A DNA stretch of 36,615 nucleotides. Origin: Desulfuromonadaceae bacterium (lineage in GTDB: Bacteria; Desulfobacterota; Desulfuromonadia; Geobacterales; Pseudopelobacteraceae). The stretch lies in the NCBI GenBank assembly GCA_028688955.1, contig JAQTXD010000030.1, positions 1 through 36,615 on the forward strand, given 5' to 3'. The notes under the pieces are model-generated. The model worked only from the letters and a program-made list of their open reading frames with translations, did no database searches and was not told the origin of the DNA. Positions 10,635-18,711 of the stretch are shown here, piece by piece (position 1 is the first letter of the stretch; each line of letters opens with the position of its first letter). The position numbers and the translations under genes were made by a program.

Positions 10635-10977
10635 AACGATTGTAATCATCATTAAAGCGGACAATATCGTCTTCACCCAGATATTCTCCGCTCTGCACTT
10701 CAATGATAACAAGCGGAATCCTGCCCGGATTTTCAAGGCGATGATTCTGACCAATCGGAATAAAGGTTGACTCATTGACGTTAACAATCTGTTGAGCATC
10801 ACCACAGGTCACCAGAGCGGTACCGGATACCACAATCCAGTGTTCACTGCGATGATGATGTTTCTGCAGCGACAGGCGCTGGCCTGGCATGACTTCGATC
10901 CGCTTGATTTTATAACTCGTGTTCTCATCGAGAACCGTATAGGTACCCCAGGGGCGTTCACCGCGTTCCAGTGTCAT
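10609..10977 (-). CDS. Cupin-fold phosphomannose isomerase-like protein
   Basis: This 122-residue cupin matches the isolated C-terminal isomerase domain of type II mannose-6-phosphate isomerase / ManC. It has RPWGTYTVL, the metal-binding QKHHHRSEHWIVVSG motif, and the second cupin motif IPIGQNHRLENPG. The likely reaction is fructose-6-phosphate to mannose-6-phosphate, supplying manC two genes downstream. The ATG at 10977 is chosen because AAAGGA lies 7 nt upstream; the frame could start at a TTG five codons earlier, overlapping the rfbD stop. A phosphomannomutase is not in the window. Confidence 0.85.
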   Translation of the reverse strand: MTLERGERPWGTYTVLDENTSYKIKRIEVMPGQRLSLQKHHHRSEHWIVVSGTALVTCGDAQQIVNVNESTFIPIGQNHRLENPGRIPLVIIEVQSGEYLGEDDIVRFNDDYNRCESATAVE

Positions 10978-10988
10978 TGATGATCCTT

Positions 10989-11828
10989 TCAAGATGAAGT
11001 GGTAGTGCGAAGTTTCATATATTCACACAAGGCTGCTCGCCATGGTTGTGGCTTGAAGCCGGTATCACTCGCCAGTTTACTGCATTCAAGGGTCGAATAC
11101 AGCGGCCGCTGCGCCGGTCGATTTAATTCAGCCGTAGTCATCGGCTTAACTGACACGAGTAAACCGGCTTCCTCGAAAATTGCCGTTGCAAAATCGTTCC
11201 ACGAACAGAATTCCGCATTCGCCGCGTGATAGATTCCCCGGCAGCCGCTCTCGATAAGAGCGATAATTGCCCGCGCCAGATCTACCGTCCAGGTTGGTGA
11301 ACCAATCTGATCATCAACAACCGTCAGTTCATCCTTTTCAGCTCCAAGACGAAGCATCGTTTCCACAAAATTCTTGCCATGCAGCCCATAGAGCCACTGG
11401 GTCCTGACAATCAGATGATCCGGACTGAATGCGGCATTCATTTCGCCAGCCAGTTTTGATTCGCCGTAGACACTCAGTGGGCAGGGTGCGTCATCCTCAA
11501 CGTACGGTGTGCCTTTGCCACCGTCAAAAATGTAATCAGTGCTGACCTGCACCAGTAACGCACCGATTTCACGGCAGGCCATGGCCAGGTATGCAACCCC
11601 TTCACCGTTTACCGTCATTGCGGTCTCGGTATTGTTTTCGCATCCATCAACATCGGTATACGCAGCACAGTTGATGACAACCTCCGGTTTCAAGTGGCCG
11701 ACTACCTTCAACACCGATTCCGGTAACGTAATGTCAATTTCCTCAATATCAACGCCCTGTCCCCTGTCACCCAGGAGGGACATCAGATCACGACCCAGCA
11801 TACCCCGTGCACCCACGACAAGAATCAT
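10989..11828 (-). CDS. rfbD: dTDP-4-dehydrorhamnose reductase
   Basis: RfbD/RmlD reduces dTDP-4-dehydro-L-rhamnose to dTDP-L-rhamnose. The 279-residue protein starts MILVVGARGMLG (Rossmann GxxGxxG). It contains VINCAAYTDVDGCE, the QVSTDYIFDG segment, and the catalytic YGESKLAGE. Further along are RTQWLYGLHGKNFVETML and VVDDQIGSPT, all typical of the family. The ATG at 11828 overlaps the rfbB stop by 4 nt; a longer frame reaching 11897 lies entirely inside rfbB. rfbA and rfbC, which supply dTDP-glucose and the epimerase, are not seen here. Confidence 0.95.
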   Translation of the reverse strand: MILVVGARGMLGRDLMSLLGDRGQGVDIEEIDITLPESVLKVVGHLKPEVVINCAAYTDVDGCENNTETAMTVNGEGVAYLAMACREIGALLVQVSTDYIFDGGKGTPYVEDDAPCPLSVYGESKLAGEMNAAFSPDHLIVRTQWLYGLHGKNFVETMLRLGAEKDELTVVDDQIGSPTWTVDLARAIIALIESGCRGIYHAANAEFCSWNDFATAIFEEAGLLVSVKPMTTAELNRPAQRPLYSTLECSKLASDTGFKPQPWRAALCEYMKLRTTTSS

Positions 11829-12898
11829 GCTGCACCCCCGCCATAGTGGCTCTGATAATAGTCCCGGTACGCACCGGAGGTGACCTCTGACACCCACTCC
11901 TGATTGTCAAGATACCAGTCAATTGTTTCTGCAATACCCTGTTCAAAAGTGTATGCCGGACTCCAACCAAGATCGTGTTTGAGTTTTGAAGCGTCAATGG
12001 CATAGCGACGGTCATGTCCGGGTCGGTCCTTTACAAAGGTGATCAAGGTGCGGTTTTCTCCGTAAGCGCGCCCGAGACGTTCGTCAAGCAGATCACAGAC
12101 GAGATTGACAATGTTGATATTTTTCCATTCGTTGTTGCCGCCGATATTATACACCGAACCGGGTGAGGCCTGTTTCAGAACGGCCTCAATTGCCACGGCG
12201 TGATCACGGACATGCAGCCAGTCACGCACATTCAGGCCGTCACCGTACACCGGCAGCGGTTTCTTGTTGATGATGTTATGAATGAGGAGCGGAATCAATT
12301 TTTCAGGGAAATGGTAGGGGCCATAATTGTTGGAGCACCGGGTGTTGAGGGTCGGCATGCCAAAGGTTTCGTGATATGCACGTACCAGCAGATCAGCTCC
12401 TGCTTTGCTGGCAGAATAGGGTGAATTTGCGGCCAGCGGAGTTTCCTCCGTAAAGTAGCCGGTGTCACCCAGACTGCCATAAACTTCATCTGTTGAAATC
12501 TGAAGGTAGCGAAAATCTGATACGACGGCGGACTGCCAGTGTTTACGACTCTCCTCCAGCATAATCTGTGTACCGAGCACATTGGTACGCACAAAAATTT
12601 CCGGGCCGGTGATGGAGCGATCAACATGGGATTCTGCGGCAAAATGAACAACCGCATTGATCCGCTGATCGGCAAGCAGACCGGCGACTAGCGCCGCATC
12701 ACCAATATCCCCCCTGATGAAACGATACTTCCGGTTTCCCTCAAGGGCGGTCAGATTTTTAAGGTTACCGGCATAAGTGAGGCAATCCAGGTTGGTTACC
12801 GTGCACTCCGGGTTGTTGGCCATGAATGAATGAATAAAATTGGAACCGATAAAACCGGCTCCACCGGTGACAAGAAGTGACGTCGGGTTAAATGACAT
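11825..12898 (-). CDS. rfbB: dTDP-glucose 4,6-dehydratase
   Basis: RfbB/RmlB oxidises and dehydrates dTDP-glucose to dTDP-4-dehydro-6-deoxyglucose, the first committed step toward dTDP-rhamnose. It is a 357-residue extended SDR. The NAD-binding GGAGFIGSN is at 12-20, HFAAESHVDRSI near 85-96, and the dehydratase-specific Thr-Asp-Glu in STDEVYG at 135-141. Catalytic YSASKAGAD (Tyr161, Lys165) follows, then NNYGPYHFPEKLIPL. It is the first gene of the eight-gene minus-strand cluster. No strong Shine-Dalgarno is adjacent to the ATG; AAAGGG lies somewhat far upstream. Confidence 0.96.
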   Translation of the reverse strand: MSFNPTSLLVTGGAGFIGSNFIHSFMANNPECTVTNLDCLTYAGNLKNLTALEGNRKYRFIRGDIGDAALVAGLLADQRINAVVHFAAESHVDRSITGPEIFVRTNVLGTQIMLEESRKHWQSAVVSDFRYLQISTDEVYGSLGDTGYFTEETPLAANSPYSASKAGADLLVRAYHETFGMPTLNTRCSNNYGPYHFPEKLIPLLIHNIINKKPLPVYGDGLNVRDWLHVRDHAVAIEAVLKQASPGSVYNIGGNNEWKNINIVNLVCDLLDERLGRAYGENRTLITFVKDRPGHDRRYAIDASKLKHDLGWSPAYTFEQGIAETIDWYLDNQEWVSEVTSGAYRDYYQSHYGGGAA

Positions 12899-13025
12899 GA
12901 TGGAAGTTGCCCTTTTTAGGTAACGATTATATTAACAGATATTCTGGCTATTTTCTTTTCAGCGTTGTTCTGGTATGGTGTCGTACATTTTTGAAACCTG
13001 ACACTCATCAACCGGGAGGAATACT

Positions 13026-13205
13026 ATGACTACCACACCATGCCGCTGCGGGGCCGATCACCACGGGCACCTCTGCATGCTGAGAAGCAACGGCCTGCAC
13101 GATGAAATTGCCTCGATAACCACTGACCCGAAGTTTTATTGTTTCACGTGCGGTGGCGAGGCAAACTGTGCAGAGAACCTGTGCGAACCGGCTCCCATCG
13201 AGTAG
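13026..13205 (+). CDS. Small Cys-rich protein (59 aa), putative zinc-ribbon-like
   Basis: A 59-codon frame opens with ATG at 13026, preceded by an excellent Shine-Dalgarno (GGGAGGA), and ends in TAG. The product has seven cysteines at C6, C8, C17, C39, C42, C48 and C53, plus histidines at 12, 13, 15 and 25. The C-terminal part, FYCFTCGGEANCAENLC, contains a CxxC knuckle with two further cysteines, suggesting one or two zinc or other metal sites. There is no signal peptide. It stands alone between the divergent rfbB and the convergent HDOD gene. I do not recognise a named family, so function is unknown. Confidence 0.78.
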   Translation: MTTTPCRCGADHHGHLCMLRSNGLHDEIASITTDPKFYCFTCGGEANCAENLCEPAPIE

Positions 13206-13266
13206 CGTATCCTGTTCGATGCTACGTGAGGGCGACACCCAGACATGACCGATGCAGAAAGTCGTG

Positions 13267-14112
13267 TCATCCGGTCACGTCTGCATCCCGTGAATTTTCA
13301 AGTATCGATTCGAGCTCGTCAATCTGATCAGCGTTGAGGTCCAGCACACCCGCTTCTTGCGTGTCTGCCAGCACAAGATCCGGATCGTGATTCAGGCCAA
13401 GACCTATTCGGTGACACGCCTGGTTGACAAAGCGCACTATCGCCAGCAGTTTGTTTACAGTATCCCATTCTTCTGTATGATGATTTTTAATAATGTCGCA
13501 GTAAATTAACGGGAAATTCCAGTGCTGCATCATTCTATGTCCCTGTTCAACATGCATCACTTCAAATATTTCCTGAATCTGATCATCATCAACAAGTGAA
13601 CCGATTACCCCTGCTGCGACCAGATTTTCAATCGATTTCAATAAATACAATTTGCCGACATCGTGTAGAAGGCCAGCAAGATAGGCTTCGTCAGCAACTC
13701 CGCGCATGCCGCAGGACTGAGCCAGCCAGCGGCTCCCAAACGCACATGCATGGCTGTGGATCCATAGTTCTTTCATATAGTGGTCAAGCGCCTCATTACT
13801 TGAGCAGTGAGCTGACGCCTGAGAAGCGGCAATCACCAGATTTATCACCTGCTGAGCACCGAGTCTAACGACCGCTTCCTTGATTGTTGCAACCCTGGAA
13901 CGCCCCATGTACATGGGTGAGTTGGCAATTTTAAGCATCTGGCTCGCCAGCGACATATCCTCATTGGCAACCCGTGACACCTCATCAACGGTAAATTCAT
14001 AGTCTGAAAGCATTTTCTGGAGCTTTAACGCAACCGGATGAAAGATCGGCAGGTCAATAGGCTGTGACGCAAGTAACCTTTGAACGGTTTCCGGAATGGT
14101 TGTCGATGTCAT
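13267..14112 (-). CDS. HDOD-domain signalling protein
   Basis: The 281-residue protein is a stand-alone HDOD domain, a regulatory relative of HD phosphohydrolases. Signatures are LPIFHPVALKLQKML, DMSLASQMLKIANSPMYMG, and IKEAVVRLGAQQVINL. Further on are LAGLLHDVGKLYLLK, EQGHRMMQHWNFP, and IIKNHHTEEW. The HD pair and several histidines are retained, though HDOD proteins usually act without known catalysis. ATG at 14112 is chosen because GAAGGAGA lies just upstream; a GTG five codons earlier is less likely. It follows the DUF815 ATPase by 28 nt, so they are probably cotranscribed. The arms GATGCAGA/TCTGCATC (13251-13258, 13280-13287) form a possible hairpin over its 3' end. Confidence 0.9.
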   Translation of the reverse strand: MTSTTIPETVQRLLASQPIDLPIFHPVALKLQKMLSDYEFTVDEVSRVANEDMSLASQMLKIANSPMYMGRSRVATIKEAVVRLGAQQVINLVIAASQASAHCSSNEALDHYMKELWIHSHACAFGSRWLAQSCGMRGVADEAYLAGLLHDVGKLYLLKSIENLVAAGVIGSLVDDDQIQEIFEVMHVEQGHRMMQHWNFPLIYCDIIKNHHTEEWDTVNKLLAIVRFVNQACHRIGLGLNHDPDLVLADTQEAGVLDLNADQIDELESILENSRDADVTG

Positions 14113-14140
14113 GAAAATCTCCTTCACTCAATATTGGGCT

Positions 14141-15004
14141 TTATGCACGACACTCCAGCAGCAAACGACCTTCCAGGTCATCAATAAACTGCCGGGCAGA
14201 CCGACCACTCCTGCGGGCAGTCAACCGGGCCCATTTCAGCGCTTTATCACACAACTCTTCATCCGACAGGGAGAGTTTTCTTGATGCAGCGTACTCGCGA
14301 ACAATAGCGAGATATTCATCTTGTTGAAATTCATAAAAGCCGAGAGAAATACCAAAACGATCCGAAAGTGCCAGCTTTTCTCCAACGGCCTCTTCAGGAT
14401 GTATTTCAACATCAGCACTATTGGCAGACATACGTTCCGGCATGAGATGCCTGCGGTTTGAGGTTGCATAAATGAGGATATTGGCGGGTCGTTCCTCAAT
14501 ATCACCATCCAAGAGAGTTTTCAGCGCCCTGAAATCACCCTCGCCTTCGTCAAACGAGAGGTCATCACAGAAGAGGATAAACCGGAACGGGACTCCACGC
14601 AGCTGGCTGATAATCTGCGGCAACGAGAGGATATCCCAGCGTTTCAATTCAACGATCCGCAATCCGTCAGGAGCAAACTGCTTTAATAATCCTTTCACCA
14701 GGGAAGATTTCCCACAACCGCGCTCACCCCACAACAGGACGTTATTGGCAGGAAGTGACGCTACAAACTGCGCTGTATTTCGAAGGACCTCATCACGTAT
14801 ATGAGCAATTCCAATCAGCTCGGACAGATCAAACAGATGCGGATGAGCGACAGCGATCAAACGCCCACTGTCACCCGATCGTTCCCACCGAAAAGCAAGA
14901 TTGCCGCAAAAGTCGACGGACGGCTCAGCAGCCGGAGCCAGGCGATCAACCAGCATTCCGATCTTATCAAGCAGTTGATCGAGTCTGTCACTCTGACTGT
15001 TCAT
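14141..15004 (-). CDS. AAA+-type ATPase, DUF815 family
   Basis: The 287-residue protein matches the DUF815 group of P-loop ATPases. Walker A GERGCGKSS lies at about 93-101, and Walker B ILFCDDLSF has its aspartates at about 147. Sensor-like IYATSNRRHLMPERM, LSDRFGISLGFYEF, and a C-terminal helical lid with the ARRSGRSARQFIDDL segment follow. Cellular role is not established for the family. The ATG at 15004 is chosen since it follows the upstream stop (15012) and an AAGG-type Shine-Dalgarno; the frame extends to 15118 but would lie inside the neighbour. It sits between an uncharacterised Cys-tail protein and HDOD. Confidence 0.87.
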   Translation of the reverse strand: MNSQSDRLDQLLDKIGMLVDRLAPAAEPSVDFCGNLAFRWERSGDSGRLIAVAHPHLFDLSELIGIAHIRDEVLRNTAQFVASLPANNVLLWGERGCGKSSLVKGLLKQFAPDGLRIVELKRWDILSLPQIISQLRGVPFRFILFCDDLSFDEGEGDFRALKTLLDGDIEERPANILIYATSNRRHLMPERMSANSADVEIHPEEAVGEKLALSDRFGISLGFYEFQQDEYLAIVREYAASRKLSLSDEELCDKALKWARLTARRSGRSARQFIDDLEGRLLLECRA

Positions 15005-15011
15005 GTCGACC

Positions 15012-15413
15012 TTAGCAGCCACAACCACAGTTATGGCAGACTTTTCTGAACTCACTGGATGGGGCAATTGTTTCCGGAGCAAAAGCCACACGCCTGATTG
15101 CTGTACTGACATCTTCAACTATGTCCAGCCCCGGGCTTTTCCCGATGATATGTCCGACACACTGGTTGCTGTGACCATCCTGCGGAGAAGATATTTTCAC
15201 CACATTCAACAGGTCCGCATAACTGTTAATTGAAATAACCGGTTCCTGAACACGGGAAACAGTTAACTGCACGCCCAACCGTTTCATTTCCGATGTTATC
15301 TCCTTCAAAAAAACGCCAAAGTCGTGTCCTTCAAAATCATAATTCCAATCATTTCTGAGATATTTCCGGTTACAAACGGTAATGACCATCTGCTTCATTT
15401 TTTTACATGCCAT
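15012..15413 (-). CDS. Uncharacterised protein with C-terminal Cys cluster (133 aa)
   Basis: No family is recognised. The product is a small soluble protein with an alpha/beta-like N-terminal part that starts MACKKMKQMVITVCN. It ends in a striking cysteine tail, CHNCGCGC, where C126, C129, C131 and C133 are the last eight residues' anchors and the final residue is Cys. Additional cysteines are C3, C14 and one in NQCVGHIIG. The tail could bind a metal or Fe-S cluster or serve as a thiol relay; this is inference. GGAG precedes the ATG by nine nt. It is flanked by a DUF815-type ATPase 7 nt downstream and another unknown 24 nt upstream. Confidence 0.78.
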   Translation of the reverse strand: MACKKMKQMVITVCNRKYLRNDWNYDFEGHDFGVFLKEITSEMKRLGVQLTVSRVQEPVISINSYADLLNVVKISSPQDGHSNQCVGHIIGKSPGLDIVEDVSTAIRRVAFAPETIAPSSEFRKVCHNCGCGC

Positions 15414-15437
15414 GTGCTGATACTCCAGAAAATATTA

Positions 15438-15935
15438 TTACAACCGGGACTGGCATCCGGCATCCCACGCAAGAAACCCGTCACCGGTAAGATTCAAAAA
15501 GGAATCAATGCGCTGACGGTAAAATTCAAGTTGACCCGCCTCATGCAGCAGAAACGCCAACTCATCGCTGGAGATCAGGTGCTGACGATGCATATAGCGA
15601 TATAACTCGGTGAGTGCCGTCAGATGCCGCTCAAGCATGGCAATTTCCGGATCCAGCGTATGGGTGATAAACCAGGACCCTGCAAACGTGGTTACAATCC
15701 CCGGACGAGGGCGGACAATATTCTGACGACCAAAATCAATCAGATAATCACGCAGATAGAGATCTGCACTGAAAGCCAGATCTGATGCCTGCTCAGCTGA
15801 CATCCCCTGGTGCTGTAGATACAGATAGAATTGCTTTAAAATCTGCTGACAGCGCTCGTCAACAACAAGTTCTTCATCTATCGAGTCAAACTCGAAATCA
15901 TCATGTTCAAATACAATTTCAGGATTTTGCGTCAC
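15438..15935 (-). CDS. Uncharacterised acidic-N-terminal helical protein (165 aa)
   Basis: I do not recognise this protein. It has a very acidic N-terminus (about residues 5-27) and is predicted mostly helical after that, with no signal peptide, membrane span or cysteine cluster. The segment QILKQFYLYLQHQGMSAEQASDL could suggest a helical bundle. The start is GTG at 15935 with only a weak Shine-Dalgarno. It stands 24 nt before the Cys-tail protein and the DUF815 ATPase on the same strand, implying one transcript and a possible shared task. Codon usage looks similar to neighbours. Confidence 0.72.
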   Translation of the reverse strand: MTQNPEIVFEHDDFEFDSIDEELVVDERCQQILKQFYLYLQHQGMSAEQASDLAFSADLYLRDYLIDFGRQNIVRPRPGIVTTFAGSWFITHTLDPEIAMLERHLTALTELYRYMHRQHLISSDELAFLLHEAGQLEFYRQRIDSFLNLTGDGFLAWDAGCQSRL

Positions 15936-15975
15936 GATTTCAGCGCTCTTTATCAGGTGGGATTACGTTCCAGCG

Positions 15976-16015
15976 GCTCTGTTCCGTAACACAGCGGTTA
16001 TTACGGAATCAGAGC
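15976..16015. other. Imperfect hairpin between pepA and the 165-aa gene
   Basis: GCTCTG/CAGAGC (15976-15981, 16010-16015) and TCCGTAA/TTACGGA (15983-15989, 16001-16007) can pair with a small bulge and an 11-nt loop. There is no T-run on either side, so an intrinsic terminator is doubtful; transcript processing or attenuation between pepA and its downstream gene is possible. Confidence 0.35.
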
Positions 16016-16084
16016 GTCATCAGATCATTTTTGTGCCAGCATATATATAACAAATGTGTGCCTACGTCTACCATCAAGCCACGC

Positions 16085-17563
16085 TTATCGACTCTCAAGA
16101 TATTCTATTAAAAGTCGTACACCTATTCCTGTGGCACCTTTGGGTGAGTACGGGCGTGATTTGTCCCCCCACGCAGTTCCGGCAATATCCAGATGAGCCC
16201 ATGGGATTGTTCCAACGAATTGTTTCAGGAACCAGCCCGCAGTAATACTACCACCGTCCCGGCTGCCCGCGTTTTTCAGGTCGGCAATGTCGCTTTTCAT
16301 TGCCTCTCCGTATTCATCCCATAATGGAAGCTGCCAGAGTCGTTCACCGCAACGCTCACCGGCCCCCTTCAGCGCGTCCATCAACCGTTGATTATTGCCC
16401 ATCAACCCACTTGCTTCGTGTCCCAGAGCAACAACACAGGCACCGGTCAGAGTTGCAAGGTCAACCATAACAGCTGGCTTGTATTGAGTGGCAAAATGCA
16501 GTGCGTCGCATAGAATCAGGCGCCCTTCGGCATCGGTATTGGTAATCTCGATAGTCGAACCGGACATGGAGGTAAGAACATCGCCCGGTTTAAATGATTT
16601 GCCATCGGGCATGTTTTCCGCCGTTGGAATAATCCCGATCAGATTTACCGGCAGTTTCAACCCGGCCGCAGCTGCCATGGTGCCCAGTACCGCCGCCCCT
16701 CCGGCCATATCGGTTTTCATCTCCTCCATACCTGCTCCCGGCTTGATCGATATTCCACCGGAATCGAATGTTATTCCTTTGCCAACAATCACCACAGGGC
16801 GCCCTTTGGCATTGACGCCATGGTATTCAAGCACGATAAGACGTGGTGGTTCTGCCGACCCCTTGCCAACACCCACCAGGGCATTCATCCCCAGATTTTC
16901 CATTTCGGCCTGTTCATAGACGCGACATTCAATACCGTGATGCTCGGCCAGATCCTTGGCAACATTCGCCAGATATCCTGTCGTGACGACATTTCCCGGC
17001 TGCGAGACCAGATCACGAGCCAGTGTACTCCCCTGGCAAATAATTTCAGCACGACTGATCCTTGTGTGGGCTGACTTCATATCTGCCCCCTTCGGCAGTA
17101 GCACCGTCATACTCTCGAAGCTGAATCGCTCACTCTTGTCCTTTGTTTTATACAGTTCAAAACTGTAACTACCCAGCACTGTCCCCACGACGACCGCTTC
17201 CAGTGCAGCGTTAGAATCCCCAGTCAGGTGCAGTGTAGTGGCAAACGTGGCCACCCGTGCTTTCCGCAAGACCTGTACTGCATTTCCCGCCGCCTGTCGA
17301 AGGATCTCGACAGTCAGTTCGGACTTTTTCCCGAGTCCCACTAACAACAGGCGCTCTGACGGCAACCTGCCAAGCGTGTGAATCAGATATGTGCTGTTGG
17401 CCTTCCCATTGAACTCTTTAGTGGATTTCAGACGTCCCATACAGCCATCCAGTGCAGCATCGCACGCGTCGATCAGTTCGTTATGTGCGTCTTCAAAGCA
17501 GCCGATTACCAGAGCCGGAGATGCATGTTTACACGGATTAACTGTTTGTATGTTTATGTTCAT
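16085..17563 (-). CDS. pepA: Leucyl aminopeptidase (M17)
   Basis: This cytosolic hexameric metallo-aminopeptidase removes N-terminal residues from peptides. The 492-residue product has the typical size. The C-terminal catalytic domain shows GKGITFDSGGISIKPG (metal and catalytic Lys/Asp), MKTDMAGGAAVLG, the signature NTDAEGRL (Asp/Glu metal ligands), and the LTGACVVALG block. Further on come GWFLKQFV and PWAHLDIAGTAW. A good GAGG lies seven nt before the ATG. It is separated from the upstream metalloprotease gene by a strong hairpin, so it probably has its own promoter, which I could not define. Confidence 0.96.
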   Translation of the reverse strand: MNINIQTVNPCKHASPALVIGCFEDAHNELIDACDAALDGCMGRLKSTKEFNGKANSTYLIHTLGRLPSERLLLVGLGKKSELTVEILRQAAGNAVQVLRKARVATFATTLHLTGDSNAALEAVVVGTVLGSYSFELYKTKDKSERFSFESMTVLLPKGADMKSAHTRISRAEIICQGSTLARDLVSQPGNVVTTGYLANVAKDLAEHHGIECRVYEQAEMENLGMNALVGVGKGSAEPPRLIVLEYHGVNAKGRPVVIVGKGITFDSGGISIKPGAGMEEMKTDMAGGAAVLGTMAAAAGLKLPVNLIGIIPTAENMPDGKSFKPGDVLTSMSGSTIEITNTDAEGRLILCDALHFATQYKPAVMVDLATLTGACVVALGHEASGLMGNNQRLMDALKGAGERCGERLWQLPLWDEYGEAMKSDIADLKNAGSRDGGSITAGWFLKQFVGTIPWAHLDIAGTAWGDKSRPYSPKGATGIGVRLLIEYLESR

Positions 17564-17626
17564 GTGTAACCTCGCAAAAAATCAAGAAAAAGGTATGTTA
17601 CCTGTAAAAACAGTTCAGAACTGAAA

Positions 17627-17661
17627 CGACAGCAGCCACTTTTTCAAAGTGGCTGCTGTCG
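17627..17661 (-). terminator. Hairpin terminator after the M50 protease gene
   Basis: A perfect 16-bp stem (CGACAGCAGCCACTTT and its complement) with a 3-nt loop begins 17 nt after the stop of the minus-strand protease gene. Only a short T-run (TTTC) follows on that strand. It separates this gene from pepA and could also reduce plus-strand readthrough. Confidence 0.7.
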
Positions 17662-17677
17662 TCGGGTGTGTCGATAA

Positions 17678-18358
17678 TCAATGCATCATGAGTCTGGTTA
17701 CACCAAGCACCAGATCACTCTGAGGCCCGGCAAGCAGATGAACACCTATTCCCAGAAACGGCGAAATAATGTACGAAAACATGTTGGTGAAAAATACCAG
17801 CACAATAATTATCACCATTCCATATGGTTCAATACGAGACCAGGCAGCAGCCTGCCGGTACGGCAGCAAGCCGACCAACACACGGCCACCGTCCAACGGT
17901 GGTACCGGTATCATATTGAAGATAGCCAGCAGCAAATTTATATATACAGAAAAGGCCAGCATCAGCACGATCGGCTCCACCAGCATAGCCTGTGGTGAAC
18001 CGGAGACAGCCGGGTTGCCAAAAGCCACCAACCCTCGCAGCAGCAGTGCGGAGACGGTTGCAAGTATAATATTGGTAATGGGTCCGGCTGCCGCCACCCA
18101 GATCATATCGCGTTTGGGATTACGGAGATTTTCGAACACCACCGGCACCGGCTTGGCCCACCCTATGCCGACAAAAAAAATCATCAACGTGCCGATAATA
18201 TCTATATGTTTCAGTGGATTAAGTGTTAGTCGTCCAAGCATTCGTGCGGTCGGATCACCAAATCGCCACGCAATATAGCCATGGGATACCTCATGACACA
18301 CAATTGCCAGCATACCCGGTACAAGCATAACTGACAATTTGAGAAAAAAACTATCCAT
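17678..18358 (-). CDS. Site-2-type intramembrane metalloprotease (M50 family)
   Basis: The 226-residue polytopic membrane protein belongs to the short, PDZ-less M50 group. The zinc motif HEVSH (His22, Glu23, His26) lies in the first transmembrane segment. The third-ligand motif FNMIPVPPLDGGRVL sits around residues 155-170, and four or five further hydrophobic helices are visible. Such enzymes cleave within membrane helices, and the substrate cannot be predicted. A moderately placed AAGGA precedes the ATG. It is a single gene: about 350 nt of non-coding DNA lie upstream and a hairpin follows. Confidence 0.9.
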   Translation of the reverse strand: MDSFFLKLSVMLVPGMLAIVCHEVSHGYIAWRFGDPTARMLGRLTLNPLKHIDIIGTLMIFFVGIGWAKPVPVVFENLRNPKRDMIWVAAAGPITNIILATVSALLLRGLVAFGNPAVSGSPQAMLVEPIVLMLAFSVYINLLLAIFNMIPVPPLDGGRVLVGLLPYRQAAAWSRIEPYGMVIIIVLVFFTNMFSYIISPFLGIGVHLLAGPQSDLVLGVTRLMMH

Positions 18359-18711
18359 TGTTACTTTTTCCTTTATAATTTAGATAGTTACTTTGTTTAT
18401 TGTGGTAACATCGTTACTTAATAGTGCCCTCATCCTGATTTGTCAGATGATCATTCTGTCGTTAATCGTGGTAACGGTGGCATGGCAGAGGCGACATGCC
18501 ATGTAAATACTCGCAATCAACATGACATACACGGGCATACACCGCTCGTTGCCTCGTGCGTAACCGCTGACTTTTTCTAATTACTCCACAGGAGGCACCC
18601 TACGACGAGAGGATATGTTGATGTAATTGGAATGACTTTATGCCTGTTCAACACGTTCTGAAAGTTGATCGCTGTTTATAATATAAAAACCTGCTTTCGG
18701 TCGCACATAAA
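18359..18711. other. Intergenic region (353 nt) upstream of the M50 gene
   Basis: No convincing gene. On the minus strand two overlapping frames near 18462-18602 encode short Cys/His strings (VCHVDC with PLPCHR, and ACRLCH in another frame). Neither has a good start and Shine-Dalgarno. The region may hold the M50 promoter (AT-rich near 18360-18420) and possibly a decayed small Cys-rich gene. Confidence 0.4.

Noticed and set aside
10635-10805. N-terminal extension of the lipoprotein frame
   Set aside because: Lies inside the cupin gene in another frame; the signal peptide starts only after about 10634.
15005-15118. N-terminal extension of the DUF815 ATPase frame
   Set aside because: Overlaps the coding end of the Cys-tail protein; the ATG at 15004 is better placed.
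17769-18278. 169-codon plus-strand open frame
   Set aside because: Antisense to the M50 protease; no motif.
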